NCBI RefSeq assembly: GCF_024496085.1
Contig: NZ_CP101751.1
Coordinates: 2,170,001 to 2,234,000 of the forward strand
DNA from: Flavobacterium cerinum
GTDB taxonomy: Bacteria; Bacteroidota; Bacteroidia; Flavobacteriales; Flavobacteriaceae
Length of the DNA stretch: 64,000 nt
Direction: 5' to 3'
Shown piece by piece: positions 18,279 through 27,028 of the stretch. How positions within the stretch are numbered: position 1 is the stretch's first letter; each line of letters begins with the position of its first letter. A program made the position numbers and the translations under genes. A model generated the notes under the pieces. That model worked only from the letters and a program-made list of their open reading frames with translations. It had not been told where the DNA came from and ran no database searches.

Positions 18279-20219
18279 TCAGTTTGTTTTTGGAAGTAAG
18301 AAAGTTGTAAGGAAAAGTATTTCGGCATTTTTCTGATAATTATTGTTTTCTGATTTTTGAAAGCCGTGTCCTTCATCTTTAGCTCCAAGATACCACACGG
18401 TTTTTCCTTTTTCCTGTAAGGATTGAACCATTTGTTCCGATACCTGATAATGAACTCTCGGATCGTTATAACCCTGAACAATAAATAAAGGCGAATTCAT
18501 CCGGTTTACGTTGGTTACAGGAGAAATACGCAGTAAAAAATCCCGGATTTCGGGAATCCGTTCATCACCAAATTCAACCCGGCGCAACTCTTTCCGATAG
18601 TCAGCTGTTTTTTCGAGGTAAGTAACAAAATCGGATATGCCTACTACATCGATTCCGCACCGTATTTTGTCGGGAAAATTGGCCAGAGCGGCCAGAACCA
18701 TGTAGCCTCCATAGGATTCACCAAATAACGCAATTCTTTCTTTATCGAACTGCGGTTGCGTAGCGATCCAGTCCAGTAATATTCCGATATCTTTTACAGC
18801 ATTTTCACGGGACAGACCATCGTCTGATTTCATATACGATTTCCCATAACCGTTTGACCCTCGAATATTCGGAACAATTACAGCTATTCCGAGTTCATTG
18901 ACCAAAAACTGATGCCATTTATTAAAAAAAGGTAGTGCCTGATATTCCGGTCCTCCGTGAATATCGATATAAACCGGATGCTTGCCGCTTGTTTTCGGTT
19001 CGTATAGAAAAGCAGGAATACTATAATTTTTATTAATGATAGGATCATAAGCCGGTAAACTAACGGACCGGGCTTGTATAAACGCGAAATCGGTTTTCTT
19101 AGATCCGTTTTTGTTGGTCCATTGGAACAGTTGATCTTTTTCAAAATCATATGTATATACTTTTCGTTTGAATGTACTGCCATAAAAATTAAAAGCAACT
19201 GCATTTCCGTTTCGATTTATTTTTAGATTTCGGATGATACCTGTCGGTAAAGTAGCGACCCGTTTATAAGTGAAATCGGTTAGATTCATCCGATATAGTG
19301 CCGAATATCCGTTTTCATTAACGGTAAAAGCCAGATAATGGCCTTTTGAAGCCATTGAAATTGCATCGATATCCCACAGAATTTCGTTTGTCAGTTTTCG
19401 TGAAGTACCCGTTTTATAGTTATAGAGCATCAAATGCTGAAACTCAGATCCTTCATCTGAGACGATCAGAATCGTATCACTATCGGAAAGAAACATAGCA
19501 TTGGAATGAGCAATTTCTTTTCCGCTGTTGATTTGTTGTAATTCACCCGTATTAATGTCATATCGGTAGAGTTCTTTATTATTCTCCGAAATAATTTTGA
19601 CAAAAAGAATACGATTTGTGCGAACATCCCAATCATATATAACGGCTTCATCGGTTATATTTTGAATTAAAAGCGTATCGTTATACGGAGGATTTATATT
19701 TCTAAGGTACAAATCGGTTTCCCGATCTGTTCTCGCATTGGATTTGTATAGTATTTGTCTACTGTCGGGTTTCCAAAATGGAGTGGTACTTCGCGTACCG
19801 ATTTCCGTTATGACGGTATTGATACCGGTTTTAATCGAATGTAAAAAAAGCTGATACCTTTCATCACCATTGGTATCTTCCAGAAATAAAAAAGAGTTAT
19901 GATCCGGAGAAAGATAGTCACCTAATCCTTGATTCATTTTATATTTTTCTGTTATGGATCCGTTTGGCCGATTCATTTTGTAGATAACCGTTCCGCCGTT
20001 TAATAAAATCCCATTATTGTCCCAGTCGATAAAAGCAGGGAAATCGATAGTACTATTATACGCTTTTAAAACCGCATTCGGATTGGCGTTTATCGTATCC
20101 GGAATACCAATAGTAACGAGATTGTTATTTTGTCCGAAAATAAACGGTGTTGTCAATATTCCGGTAAAAAGAAACAGGATGTTTAACAGTAATAATCGGT
20201 TTTTCCGTGTAGCATTCAT
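18279..20219 (-). CDS. Exported S9-family serine peptidase (prolyl oligopeptidase-like)
   Basis: 646 residues. Signal peptide ending near FIFGQ (30). Residues about 45-370 form a beta-propeller of WD40-like repeats (TTPFWKPDSRQILYKS, LAFTVNENGYSALYRM). The C-terminal alpha/beta-hydrolase has nucleophile Ser in LFGESYGGYM (about 500), Asp in VQGYNDPRV (about 590) and His in DEGHGFQ. Such enzymes cleave short peptides after Pro or Ala, or remove acyl-amino acids. It starts 105 bases before the last base of a candidate LytTR operator, and the kinase/regulator pair lies just downstream, so it is probably part of the same regulon. Confidence 0.9.
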   Translation of the reverse strand: MNATRKNRLLLLNILFLFTGILTTPFIFGQNNNLVTIGIPDTINANPNAVLKAYNSTIDFPAFIDWDNNGILLNGGTVIYKMNRPNGSITEKYKMNQGLGDYLSPDHNSFLFLEDTNGDERYQLFLHSIKTGINTVITEIGTRSTTPFWKPDSRQILYKSNARTDRETDLYLRNINPPYNDTLLIQNITDEAVIYDWDVRTNRILFVKIISENNKELYRYDINTGELQQINSGKEIAHSNAMFLSDSDTILIVSDEGSEFQHLMLYNYKTGTSRKLTNEILWDIDAISMASKGHYLAFTVNENGYSALYRMNLTDFTYKRVATLPTGIIRNLKINRNGNAVAFNFYGSTFKRKVYTYDFEKDQLFQWTNKNGSKKTDFAFIQARSVSLPAYDPIINKNYSIPAFLYEPKTSGKHPVYIDIHGGPEYQALPFFNKWHQFLVNELGIAVIVPNIRGSNGYGKSYMKSDDGLSRENAVKDIGILLDWIATQPQFDKERIALFGESYGGYMVLAALANFPDKIRCGIDVVGISDFVTYLEKTADYRKELRRVEFGDERIPEIRDFLLRISPVTNVNRMNSPLFIVQGYNDPRVHYQVSEQMVQSLQEKGKTVWYLGAKDEGHGFQKSENNNYQKNAEILFLTTFLLPKTN

Positions 20220-20288
20220 AGCTCTTTTTGGTATCGGAAGCTTTTAAATCGGGTTTAAAGTACGATTTATTTGATAGTTTAAAAATCC

Positions 20289-20323
20289 TTTTTTATACAA
20301 AATGGTTATTTTTTTATACCAAA
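20289..20323 (-). promoter_or_regulatory. Candidate LytTR operator upstream of the S9 peptidase gene
   Basis: Minus-strand direct repeats TTTGGTATAAAAA and TTTTGTATAAAAA with GTATA cores at 20315-20319 and 20294-20298, a 21-bp period. About 35 bases match the site at 15571-15606 with few changes, at a similar distance from the start codon (about 70-105 bp). Confidence 0.55.
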
Positions 20324-20376
20324 GTAAGGATTCAAGCCGAAAGAATGACTATCAGATGACCGGAACCGTTTTTTTA

Positions 20377-20573
20377 TTATATCGCTATCAGGGTTGCGGT
20401 CATCTTGGCAATCAGCTTTTCCTGTAGACTGTCATAGACATAACCTTCACAAACGGTTAGTGTTCTTCCGGACTGAAGTACCTTACCAATGGCAATAAGT
20501 TTGTTTGTTTGTTTGTTTGTTTGTTTGTTTGTTTGAGCCGGTTTCATAAAATTGACTTTTTCGCTCTGCTATT
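20377..20573 (-). pseudogene. Remnant of a PaaI-type hotdog thioesterase gene
   Basis: Reading on the minus strand to the stop at 20377-20379, the last 52 or so codons spell the C-terminal half of a PaaI-family hotdog thioesterase: EKVNFMKPA, then a repeated QTNK block, then LIAIGKVLQSGRTLTV, CEGYVYD, KLIAKMTATLIAI. Going upstream the frame hits TAG four codons before EKVNF, and no N-terminal half (active-site Asp/Gly helix) or start codon is found. The remaining part is in frame through a (CAAA)9 microsatellite. It is therefore a truncated, inactive gene. Confidence 0.7.
20500..20535. repeat. (TTTG)9 tetranucleotide microsatellite
   Basis: Nine perfect tandem TTTG units, 36 bases. On the minus strand they encode QTNK three times within the PaaI-like remnant, keeping the frame. 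Tetranucleotide tracts of this kind change length by replication slippage. Confidence 0.95.
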
Positions 20574-20660
20574 GAGTAATTGTTTATTTCCTGTTTTTTT
20601 AGGATATGAATTTGTTTTTGTGTCGGTTTTGAAATCCGGATGTCCTTTTCAAATGTTTAG

Positions 20661-20990
20661 TTAATACTTAATAAACTTTGTCCGCTCAATGTTGTTGTTA
20701 TCATGGATATAGTTGATTAAATATAAACCATTATCTTTTAATAAAAGCGGAGATATAGGGATACGATTTAAATCAGGACGGTTGCTCACCAATTCATATT
20801 TTAAGCTTTTTTAAATCCGGTCTCTATCGGTTTCTACAAAATCCTTCCTTCATCATAACAATCGATCAAATCAATAAAAGAATCTAAAGCCGGTATTGGA
20901 TGTATATTTCCATTTGGATATTCTTGTTTACAGTAAGGATACTCTAAATCAGCATTGGTAACATAATTCAGTTCTCGTCCGTCCGTTCAT
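20661..20990 (-). pseudogene. Decayed gene of unknown family (about 108 codons)
   Basis: On the minus strand an ATG at 20988-20990 is followed by a duplicated GGAC. Dropping one copy restores the frame to MNGRELNYVTNADLEYP, CKQEYPNGNIHPIPALD, FIDLIDCYDEGRI. A frameshift in a T run moves to VETDRDRI, a TAA stop follows, and the same frame continues KSLKYELVSNRPDLNRIP, LLLKDNGLYLINYIHD, IERTKFIKY before the stop at 20661-20663. At least three lesions lie in otherwise protein-like sequence, so this is a pseudogene. Family not recognised; size and composition resemble small immunity proteins. Confidence 0.5.
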
Positions 20991-21062
20991 TTTTTCAGGC
21001 TAAAATTTTGCAAAAAAATAATGTTGTTTTAAAAAAATAATGGGGAGAATATTTTTTTATTA

Positions 21063-22367
21063 TTAGTTATCTTTTTTACAAGTTAGTTCTTCTTCCAGAT
21101 TCTTTATCTTTTCATTTAACGAAAGAGTGTATAACGTTAGTTCTTCTATTTTTTGAATAAAAATCATATTCATTTGATGAGCTGTATAGCCGTTCTCTTT
21201 TATACTTTTTTCTGAAGGAACATTCGGTAAATGTTTATTTTGATAGATATAAGCTCTCAGTTCTTCTAAAGGCATTAAATCATAGTTGGTATTAAAAACA
21301 GTATCTTTCCAGGTAGCAACATTGGCAAACGCAAAATCTTCTGAAACAATACCTTTTTCAACCCACAACGAATAACGATCCAGATAACTCGGATTAAATT
21401 TTGCTAATATTCCTTCAGCTGCTAATTCAGCTTTTGGGCCAATATAAGTAGCACCTGCTACAGTTAACGTCGCATGTTCAACATGTTTACGGGTATTAAT
21501 TGACATTTTTACATCATCGTCATTTATAGTTCCATAATCACAGATGATTTTATTGGAGTTTATAAAAACACTATCGTTACCGTCTCCAATCGTTATTTTA
21601 TTCCCTGTCTTGGATTCTAAAAATATTCCGTCATCATCACCGGTACTCGACAAAAGTGTTTTTGTATTACTTGTGTTAATCGTAAAAACATCACCGTTTT
21701 CATGATTTGATGTAGATTCTACCCTAAAAACACCCTTAACATGTAATCTGGATTCCGGAGCTGTCGTTCCTATTCCAACCAAACCTTCTTTTGTGATTCG
21801 CATTAATTCGTTTCCATATGAATTGGGTCTGTTAGTAATATCTGCGCCTCCGGAATCAATAAAACGAAAACCATCCGCATAGGAAAAAGTAGAATGGTTT
21901 GTAGGCGCTTTAGGGTTTAATGAAAAATTTAAATAATGATCTTTTCCAAAAAATATACTCGTTCGGGCATCTCCGGTTTGAAGAAAAATATAGGGATAAA
22001 CCTTTGATTCCTCAGCATAGGTTCGGGAATCATTAGCCATAAGAGAGAGATAAACATTGTTATTTGGCGAAGGAATTTCAAGAGATAAACCGCTTTGAAG
22101 TAGTATTAATTGCATCAATAAATCTGAAAATTGATTACCTCCATTGTTCCACCACTTAAAACCAGCTCCGACATCATTACTGTTATCATCATCATCTACA
22201 GTCCATGACCAGCTAGGAGAGTTTGTGAAATCATCTCTGGCTCCGTTATAGGTAGCATTGTAAGGAGGAGGAACTAAATTTGGTCTTCGGTTTTGAGCAT
22301 TACATTTTAAACAAAATAGTAGTACCGGAGCAAGTATAAATAATACTTGAAATAGTGTTTTTTTCAT
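21063..22367 (-). CDS. Exported tail-fibre-like surface protein with C-terminal coiled coil
   Basis: 434 residues. Signal peptide to about NAQ (25). The middle contains phrases typical of phage tail-fibre and cell-surface proteins of Bacteroidota (LMRITKEGLVGIGTTAPESRL, then repeated short beta strands such as VFTINTSNTKTLL and VFINSNKI). The C-terminal 90 residues read W-KDTVF, YDLMPLEELRAYI, NKHLPNVPSE and end in a coiled coil (IEELTLYTLSLNEKIKNL). This tail is widespread in Bacteroidota exported proteins and probably trimerises them. No T9SS sorting domain. Stands alone between two long intergenic regions; function unknown. Confidence 0.75.
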   Translation of the reverse strand: MKKTLFQVLFILAPVLLFCLKCNAQNRRPNLVPPPYNATYNGARDDFTNSPSWSWTVDDDDNSNDVGAGFKWWNNGGNQFSDLLMQLILLQSGLSLEIPSPNNNVYLSLMANDSRTYAEESKVYPYIFLQTGDARTSIFFGKDHYLNFSLNPKAPTNHSTFSYADGFRFIDSGGADITNRPNSYGNELMRITKEGLVGIGTTAPESRLHVKGVFRVESTSNHENGDVFTINTSNTKTLLSSTGDDDGIFLESKTGNKITIGDGNDSVFINSNKIICDYGTINDDDVKMSINTRKHVEHATLTVAGATYIGPKAELAAEGILAKFNPSYLDRYSLWVEKGIVSEDFAFANVATWKDTVFNTNYDLMPLEELRAYIYQNKHLPNVPSEKSIKENGYTAHQMNMIFIQKIEELTLYTLSLNEKIKNLEEELTCKKDN

Positions 22368-22823
22368 TTTATTATCGTTTTAAATTTAGAAAACAAGTGA
22401 TATAAAAGCCATGGCTTCCTGATTAGGGGGAATCGAAGCATTGGTTTGCCATTTTAAGAGGGATATTCTTTTGCGAATTATAAAAAGTAAAAAATAGAGG
22501 GGAATAATGTGTGCTTATTATCTACAGATGGGGAAATCAATCTGTTTTGTTTTTTTATACTGCTCAAAAATAGGAAAGTATAGGGAAATTTAAAAGGTAA
22601 ACGAGTGACGTTAATAGGACTTTTAGGAATTATTATCCTAAATATTGGAAATAAATCCAGTTTGCTACATTGTATTTATTTTATAAGTTTTGACGCAAAT
22701 AGGAATGAATTTGAGTAGCTGTAGCCTAAAAAAGTAAAGTATATTTTCCGGTATTGGAAAACTTAGAATAACAATACGAACAGGACTCAAATATGACGTA
22801 TTTATTCTATAATTTCAGACAAG
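22368..22823. other. Intergenic stretch without recognised gene
   Basis: 456 bases between the tail-fibre-like gene and the end of the lod-like operon. A single TTTTTTATAC half-site at 22551-22560 resembles one LytTR half-repeat but has no partner 21 bp away. No clear terminator for the operon and no convincing open frame. Confidence 0.5.
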
Positions 22824-23969
22824 CTATACTACCTTTAAAACAGTATTATAGACTTTAAGTCTGTTTTGCCAGAATGGCGCATTCAGCCAGCGTTTTTCAT
22901 TACTATAAAGTTGGGTTCGCTGTGTAAAATAAGTACTATAGGTAGCTTTACAATATTGTGCATATTGTTGGAGTACTTCCTTATTCTGAAAATCGGTTTC
23001 AAAGAGTTGAGCGGCTATTTTTCCGCTGCGAATACCCAATGACAGTGCTTTATGAATACCTTGAGCGGCTATTGGATCATAACAAACGGCAGCATCACCG
23101 GTAGCAAGCCAACGTGAACCATACGGTTTTTCCAGATATGATGAATGTACCGGTGCATGATACCACTGACCTTCCTGTAGTTGTATACAGGATAAGTGTT
23201 TTGCTATAAGATGGGTACGATCAAGAGCCGGTTTGCGGTTAAGAACATCATTATATCCGGTTTGTTTTAATAATTGCGGTTCGGTTACAAATAAAGTTAT
23301 TAATTGGTTTTCGGGTAGTTTTGCCATATACCACCAACCGTTTTCTTCGGCTTCAATTAGTGTTTGTGCAGTAATATGGCCTTCGGTAATTTTCTGCATA
23401 CCGATAAGGGCAACCATCTGATCGTCGATTCTACGTATGGCACCTTCTGTACGTGAAAAACGGGCCCGAGCACCTGATGCATCAATTACAAATCGGGTAA
23501 TAACCTGTTCTTGTTTTTGCGTTTTTTGATTGGTAAATAGCATTTCATAGGCTGAAGTACTAGTATTAAACTGATGCTTAATATAATTATAGCCCCATTC
23601 AAGATGTACAGAAGGATAAGAGGTAAGAGAATCAACAAGCATCTGATCAAATTGTAATCGATTGAGTCGGTAAGGAGGACCCATAGGATCGAGCAGTGCA
23701 TCGTTATATCCGGGTTCATTCCGTCCCCATACTGATGCATGACCGGGATAACTAAAATGGGATCCGTCACTGAAAATTTCCGATAAACCAAGAGCGGCGA
23801 TACAAGATAATGCAGTCGGTGGTATACTTTCTCCAGGGCGATGAATACCGGGCAGACCGGCATCGGCAACCAGTATTTTAAGATCAGTATGCTGACCTAA
23901 AGTAATGGCTGCCGATAATCCGGCGGGTCCTGCTCCGAGTATTACAATATCATATGTGTTTACGTTCAC
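22824..23969 (-). CDS. LodB-like FAD-dependent maturase of the quinone-cofactor oxidase
   Basis: 381 residues, no signal peptide. Rossmann FAD-binding motif at the N-terminus (IVILGAGPAGLSAA, about 8-21) and the second flavin motif WLATGDAAVCYDPIAAQGIHKAL (about 285-308, split here over the phosphate and ribityl contacts). It belongs to the geranylgeranyl reductase/halogenase-like flavoprotein group that includes LodB, which is needed to form the cysteine tryptophylquinone in LodA. It is the last gene of the operon, 6 bases after the LodA-like gene, an arrangement diagnostic for lodAB-type pairs. A halogenase role is less likely, since no WxWxIP motif is seen. Confidence 0.82.
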   Translation of the reverse strand: MNVNTYDIVILGAGPAGLSAAITLGQHTDLKILVADAGLPGIHRPGESIPPTALSCIAALGLSEIFSDGSHFSYPGHASVWGRNEPGYNDALLDPMGPPYRLNRLQFDQMLVDSLTSYPSVHLEWGYNYIKHQFNTSTSAYEMLFTNQKTQKQEQVITRFVIDASGARARFSRTEGAIRRIDDQMVALIGMQKITEGHITAQTLIEAEENGWWYMAKLPENQLITLFVTEPQLLKQTGYNDVLNRKPALDRTHLIAKHLSCIQLQEGQWYHAPVHSSYLEKPYGSRWLATGDAAVCYDPIAAQGIHKALSLGIRSGKIAAQLFETDFQNKEVLQQYAQYCKATYSTYFTQRTQLYSNEKRWLNAPFWQNRLKVYNTVLKVV

Positions 23970-23975
23970 TGAAAA

Positions 23976-26006
23976 CTATAATTTTGGAGGATTGGTATTA
24001 AAAGGCCATTGTAAAATGGGATTATCGGAGATAAGTGAATCGTCAAATTGATTCTGTACTTCCAGATAATATTCCGGATCGTAATCATCGCCGATAGCCG
24101 TTCCCTGAATCACGATACCTAATTTATGCCAGTCGGTTACAGCCTGTAATGCTTTTTGAAAGGTACTGGCACTTTTCGGATCCAGAGCATACGTTCCCGG
24201 TCCGCGGATAGCCCATTTTTGATGTGGTAATACATTATCAACAACCTCATCGGCAACATAAACCGCATCCGGACGTTGTGCCGGCCACGACCAATATAAG
24301 GTGGTTCCGTTTCCGTTGGTCATATTTACGCCACCGGTATTAATACTCGGTTGATGGATCGAACATGAGTTATAATCGGTTTGCCACGGAATAGCCATAA
24401 ATTTGGAAAGATCACCGGGTTCAAGTCCGGAAGCATTGTTTTGCATCGGAAACCAGCCGGCGGATAGAAACGGTGCAGTAGCTACCGCTTTATCATAATC
24501 GAGTGCTATAGCTTTTACACGGAAAGGTCCGGCACCGGTTTGCTTCCAGTCCTGATGGTAAATCTCCGGGCAACGTACTACATAACTCATTTCGATACCC
24601 GGCACATAACGACCGCCTAAGCAGTTGCTGAGAGAGGCCATGTCGAGTGTTTCACCCGGACCTAATTCCGGTCCGTTACCTTCAATATATTTTTTCTTAC
24701 TCCATTGTTCTAAAAAGAAATATTGTGTCTTACTTACAGTTAAAAATGAAGTACCGGCATCACCCACGGATAAGGGCATTAATGGGACTCCGGTATTGAC
24801 TTCCGTTGGTGTTGCATTCGGGTTACGGACGAAATTCAGTCCGGCCATAATGGTCCGGTCGGGATTATCTTTTGCGGTAATGGCATCGACTGCTTCGTGT
24901 GCCCGAACGGCCATTTTAGGTAAATTAACGGTCCATCTTTGTAATAATGCTGCTCTGAAAACAGGGCGGACCATCGTTTCAAAAGCGGGTAGATAAGCCG
25001 GATTAAAAATACCGGTTTTGGTATTAAATAAGTCCGGTTGCAAATTCATTTCTCTTACCCAGGTATCATATACATCATCCCAAATGGAAACAACATTTCG
25101 GATTTGAGGCGCATAAGCCGGATCACAACAAACGACCCAGGCATTAAAAGCTGTTTCTGTCGATCCGTCTTCAAATACAATAGTTGCAGATACCGGTCCG
25201 TCGGAAGTATCGTCAAACCAACTGGCATTATTTAAATCGCCGGTAAGCGGAACCGGATCGCCGTATTCATCGTATTGTGCTGCTGTACAGCCTTTTCCTG
25301 CCAACACTAAAAGTCGTCCCTGTTCGTCGGTTTGTACAGAACCTAAGGATTCTAGTTTCCCAGCCGGATAAAATAACTGACCTTTCGGAAAATGTTGCGG
25401 ATAATTGTCGATCGGAGTAATTACTCCTTTATTATTAGCATAAGTCGGTTTACTCACACCGTTGAAGTCGGAACTGTTTTGTTGTCCTATTGAAACGGCT
25501 CTTGGTCCCGGATCGATCATCAGACTACTAAGTCTGGCGGGTGAATTTACATCACCGTATACCTGTGGATTACGCAACTGCGGAACTTTTCCGTCCTGAT
25601 AAGCATTGATACCAACAAGCGGTACAACGTTATAAGCTGCCGATTTTTTATTGGCCAAATGTACGGTCCATACGATATCTTTTACAATACGACCATCGGC
25701 TAATTGTATGCCTTTGACAATTTCTACAGGCTTTTCCGGACAAGGATAAACACTGATGTCTGCCGGTTCATAATAATACAGTCGGAATCGGGCAGCCTGT
25801 CGTTTCAGATTACCGTCTTTGTCTCTGAGGTCGTGAATATCGATAGGGGTATTTTCGGTACCGGCTTTTATAGGTAGTCCGCCGGTTGTATTGGTCTCTT
25901 TTTGCGGTAATCCTGCGCTCGTTTCGGGCGAAAGATAGTATTCATCACTGGTCCCGATACGGGCAAAATTTATAGTAGGATGAATTCGAAATAGTTTAGA
26001 TGACAT
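23976..26006 (-). CDS. LodA/GoxA-family CTQ-dependent amine (amino-acid) oxidase
   Basis: 676 residues, no signal peptide. Opens with the family start (KLFRIHPTINFARIGTSDEYYL). In LodA, an L-lysine epsilon-oxidase, the cofactor cysteine tryptophylquinone forms between a Cys in a CxGGxFxPGIE motif and a downstream Trp. Here the equivalents are Cys 462 (SNCLGGRYVPGIEM) and Trp 541 (FMAIPWQTDYNSC), followed by WSWPAQRPDAVYV. The spacing is 79 residues, somewhat longer than I recall for LodA. The reaction would release an aldehyde, ammonia and hydrogen peroxide; the substrate amino acid or peptide cannot be read. It lies between a ferritin-like gene (18 bases upstream) and the LodB-like maturase gene (6 bases downstream). 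Confidence 0.88.
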   Translation of the reverse strand: MSSKLFRIHPTINFARIGTSDEYYLSPETSAGLPQKETNTTGGLPIKAGTENTPIDIHDLRDKDGNLKRQAARFRLYYYEPADISVYPCPEKPVEIVKGIQLADGRIVKDIVWTVHLANKKSAAYNVVPLVGINAYQDGKVPQLRNPQVYGDVNSPARLSSLMIDPGPRAVSIGQQNSSDFNGVSKPTYANNKGVITPIDNYPQHFPKGQLFYPAGKLESLGSVQTDEQGRLLVLAGKGCTAAQYDEYGDPVPLTGDLNNASWFDDTSDGPVSATIVFEDGSTETAFNAWVVCCDPAYAPQIRNVVSIWDDVYDTWVREMNLQPDLFNTKTGIFNPAYLPAFETMVRPVFRAALLQRWTVNLPKMAVRAHEAVDAITAKDNPDRTIMAGLNFVRNPNATPTEVNTGVPLMPLSVGDAGTSFLTVSKTQYFFLEQWSKKKYIEGNGPELGPGETLDMASLSNCLGGRYVPGIEMSYVVRCPEIYHQDWKQTGAGPFRVKAIALDYDKAVATAPFLSAGWFPMQNNASGLEPGDLSKFMAIPWQTDYNSCSIHQPSINTGGVNMTNGNGTTLYWSWPAQRPDAVYVADEVVDNVLPHQKWAIRGPGTYALDPKSASTFQKALQAVTDWHKLGIVIQGTAIGDDYDPEYYLEVQNQFDDSLISDNPILQWPFNTNPPKL

Positions 26007-26024
26007 AGTTGAATCGATTTAAGG

Positions 26025-26999
26025 TTAACTGAATTGAGGTGTAACACCGTTTTTCCAGCAATTCTGGATAGCAGCTCCGACACTAATCATGACGCGAACA
26101 AAATCTGCGGGGTTTTCACCCGCAAAAAGCAATTCGATACTGCGGCATAATTCGGCAAAGTGTTCTTTCAGAATGTGTAGTAATTCTTTGTCATAAGCCG
26201 TATACTCACTTTCCGGTTTTACCGGATAGGTAGGTTGCAATTGTTTGGCTTGCTTAATCTGCATAAACTTGTCGAAATGGTCGTCTTCCATAAACTTATC
26301 ATCAGCAGTGTTTTGGAATGCATCCTTAATCTGTACTTGTTGGCTGGCGCCTTCTCCCTGATCGGTAATAAGGTTGATCAGCATTTTAACCTGATAAAAA
26401 CCATCGGATCCGTTTTCCGAGATATTCATATTTGAAAGGTTACGGTAAAATGCGGAGAAATGATTCACCTGATTAATTCCGCCTTTGATCTGATTTTTAA
26501 ATTGTCCGGCTCCGTATTCCAGCGCTTTGTAGAAATCGGCGATATTAGCGTATTCTTTTACATTCTCTTTTAGCGACGGTTTTGAAGAAGAATCCCAATC
26601 CGGGTACTCAACCAGACACATTGCATTAATACGGGAAATGTCGAGCGGACCAATCTCGGCACTATACGGTTGGTATTCACTTGTCGGATTAGGTACATCC
26701 AGATTAAAATCAAGATGCGGAATCGTTTGTCCGGAATATACCGGTGGTGTAATCTTGGGCGAATAGCCATAAGCATTTGCTATATTGGCCGCACTTTGAA
26801 GATGTAACATCTCCTGATTAACGATCGTCTGAATCAGTTGGAAGGCATCTGAAGTCCGATCGATAACTGAGTACATGGCCGACATATAGAATGGGATCGT
26901 CCATAGCTCAAGATCGGCGGCATATTGCAGATGCTCGTGCAGGTGTTTGATATTCCACGAGGGATTATCGGTTACTGTAGTTTGAGTTTGGGTTTGCAT
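26025..26999 (-). CDS. Ferritin-like (VioB/iminophenylpyruvate-dimer-synthase type) protein
   Basis: 324 residues, no signal peptide. The ferritin-like four-helix pattern is visible: LQYAADLELWTIPFYMSAMY with a conserved Glu (about 32), then IVNQEMLHLQSAANIANAYG with the E-x-x-H pair (about 88-91), and later VNHFSAFYRN and FMEDDHFDKFMQIK giving a second acidic/His set. This matches the ferritin-like domain (PF12902) seen in VioB/RebD/StaD and in stand-alone proteins. It may bind a di-iron or haem-like centre and act on amino-acid-derived radicals or peroxide. It is the second gene of the lod-like operon, 29 bases after the Cys/His protein gene. Confidence 0.8.
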   Translation of the reverse strand: MQTQTQTTVTDNPSWNIKHLHEHLQYAADLELWTIPFYMSAMYSVIDRTSDAFQLIQTIVNQEMLHLQSAANIANAYGYSPKITPPVYSGQTIPHLDFNLDVPNPTSEYQPYSAEIGPLDISRINAMCLVEYPDWDSSSKPSLKENVKEYANIADFYKALEYGAGQFKNQIKGGINQVNHFSAFYRNLSNMNISENGSDGFYQVKMLINLITDQGEGASQQVQIKDAFQNTADDKFMEDDHFDKFMQIKQAKQLQPTYPVKPESEYTAYDKELLHILKEHFAELCRSIELLFAGENPADFVRVMISVGAAIQNCWKNGVTPQFS

Positions 27000-27028
27000 A
27001 ATGTTTGTTTTTGTTGGTATAGTTAGGA

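Noticed and set aside
20500..20535. Tandem repeat as a possible CRISPR array
   Set aside because: A 4-base unit repeated without spacers; no cas genes in the window.
21063..22367. Prophage region because of a tail-fibre-like protein
   Set aside because: No capsid, terminase, integrase or lysis gene nearby, and the protein has a signal peptide.
22824..23969. Flavin-dependent halogenase
   Set aside because: No WxWxIP motif seen; adjacency to a LodA-like gene points to a LodB-type maturase.
24625..24996. 123-residue frame opposite the LodA-like gene
   Set aside because: Antisense shadow; the minus-strand protein has clear family motifs throughout.
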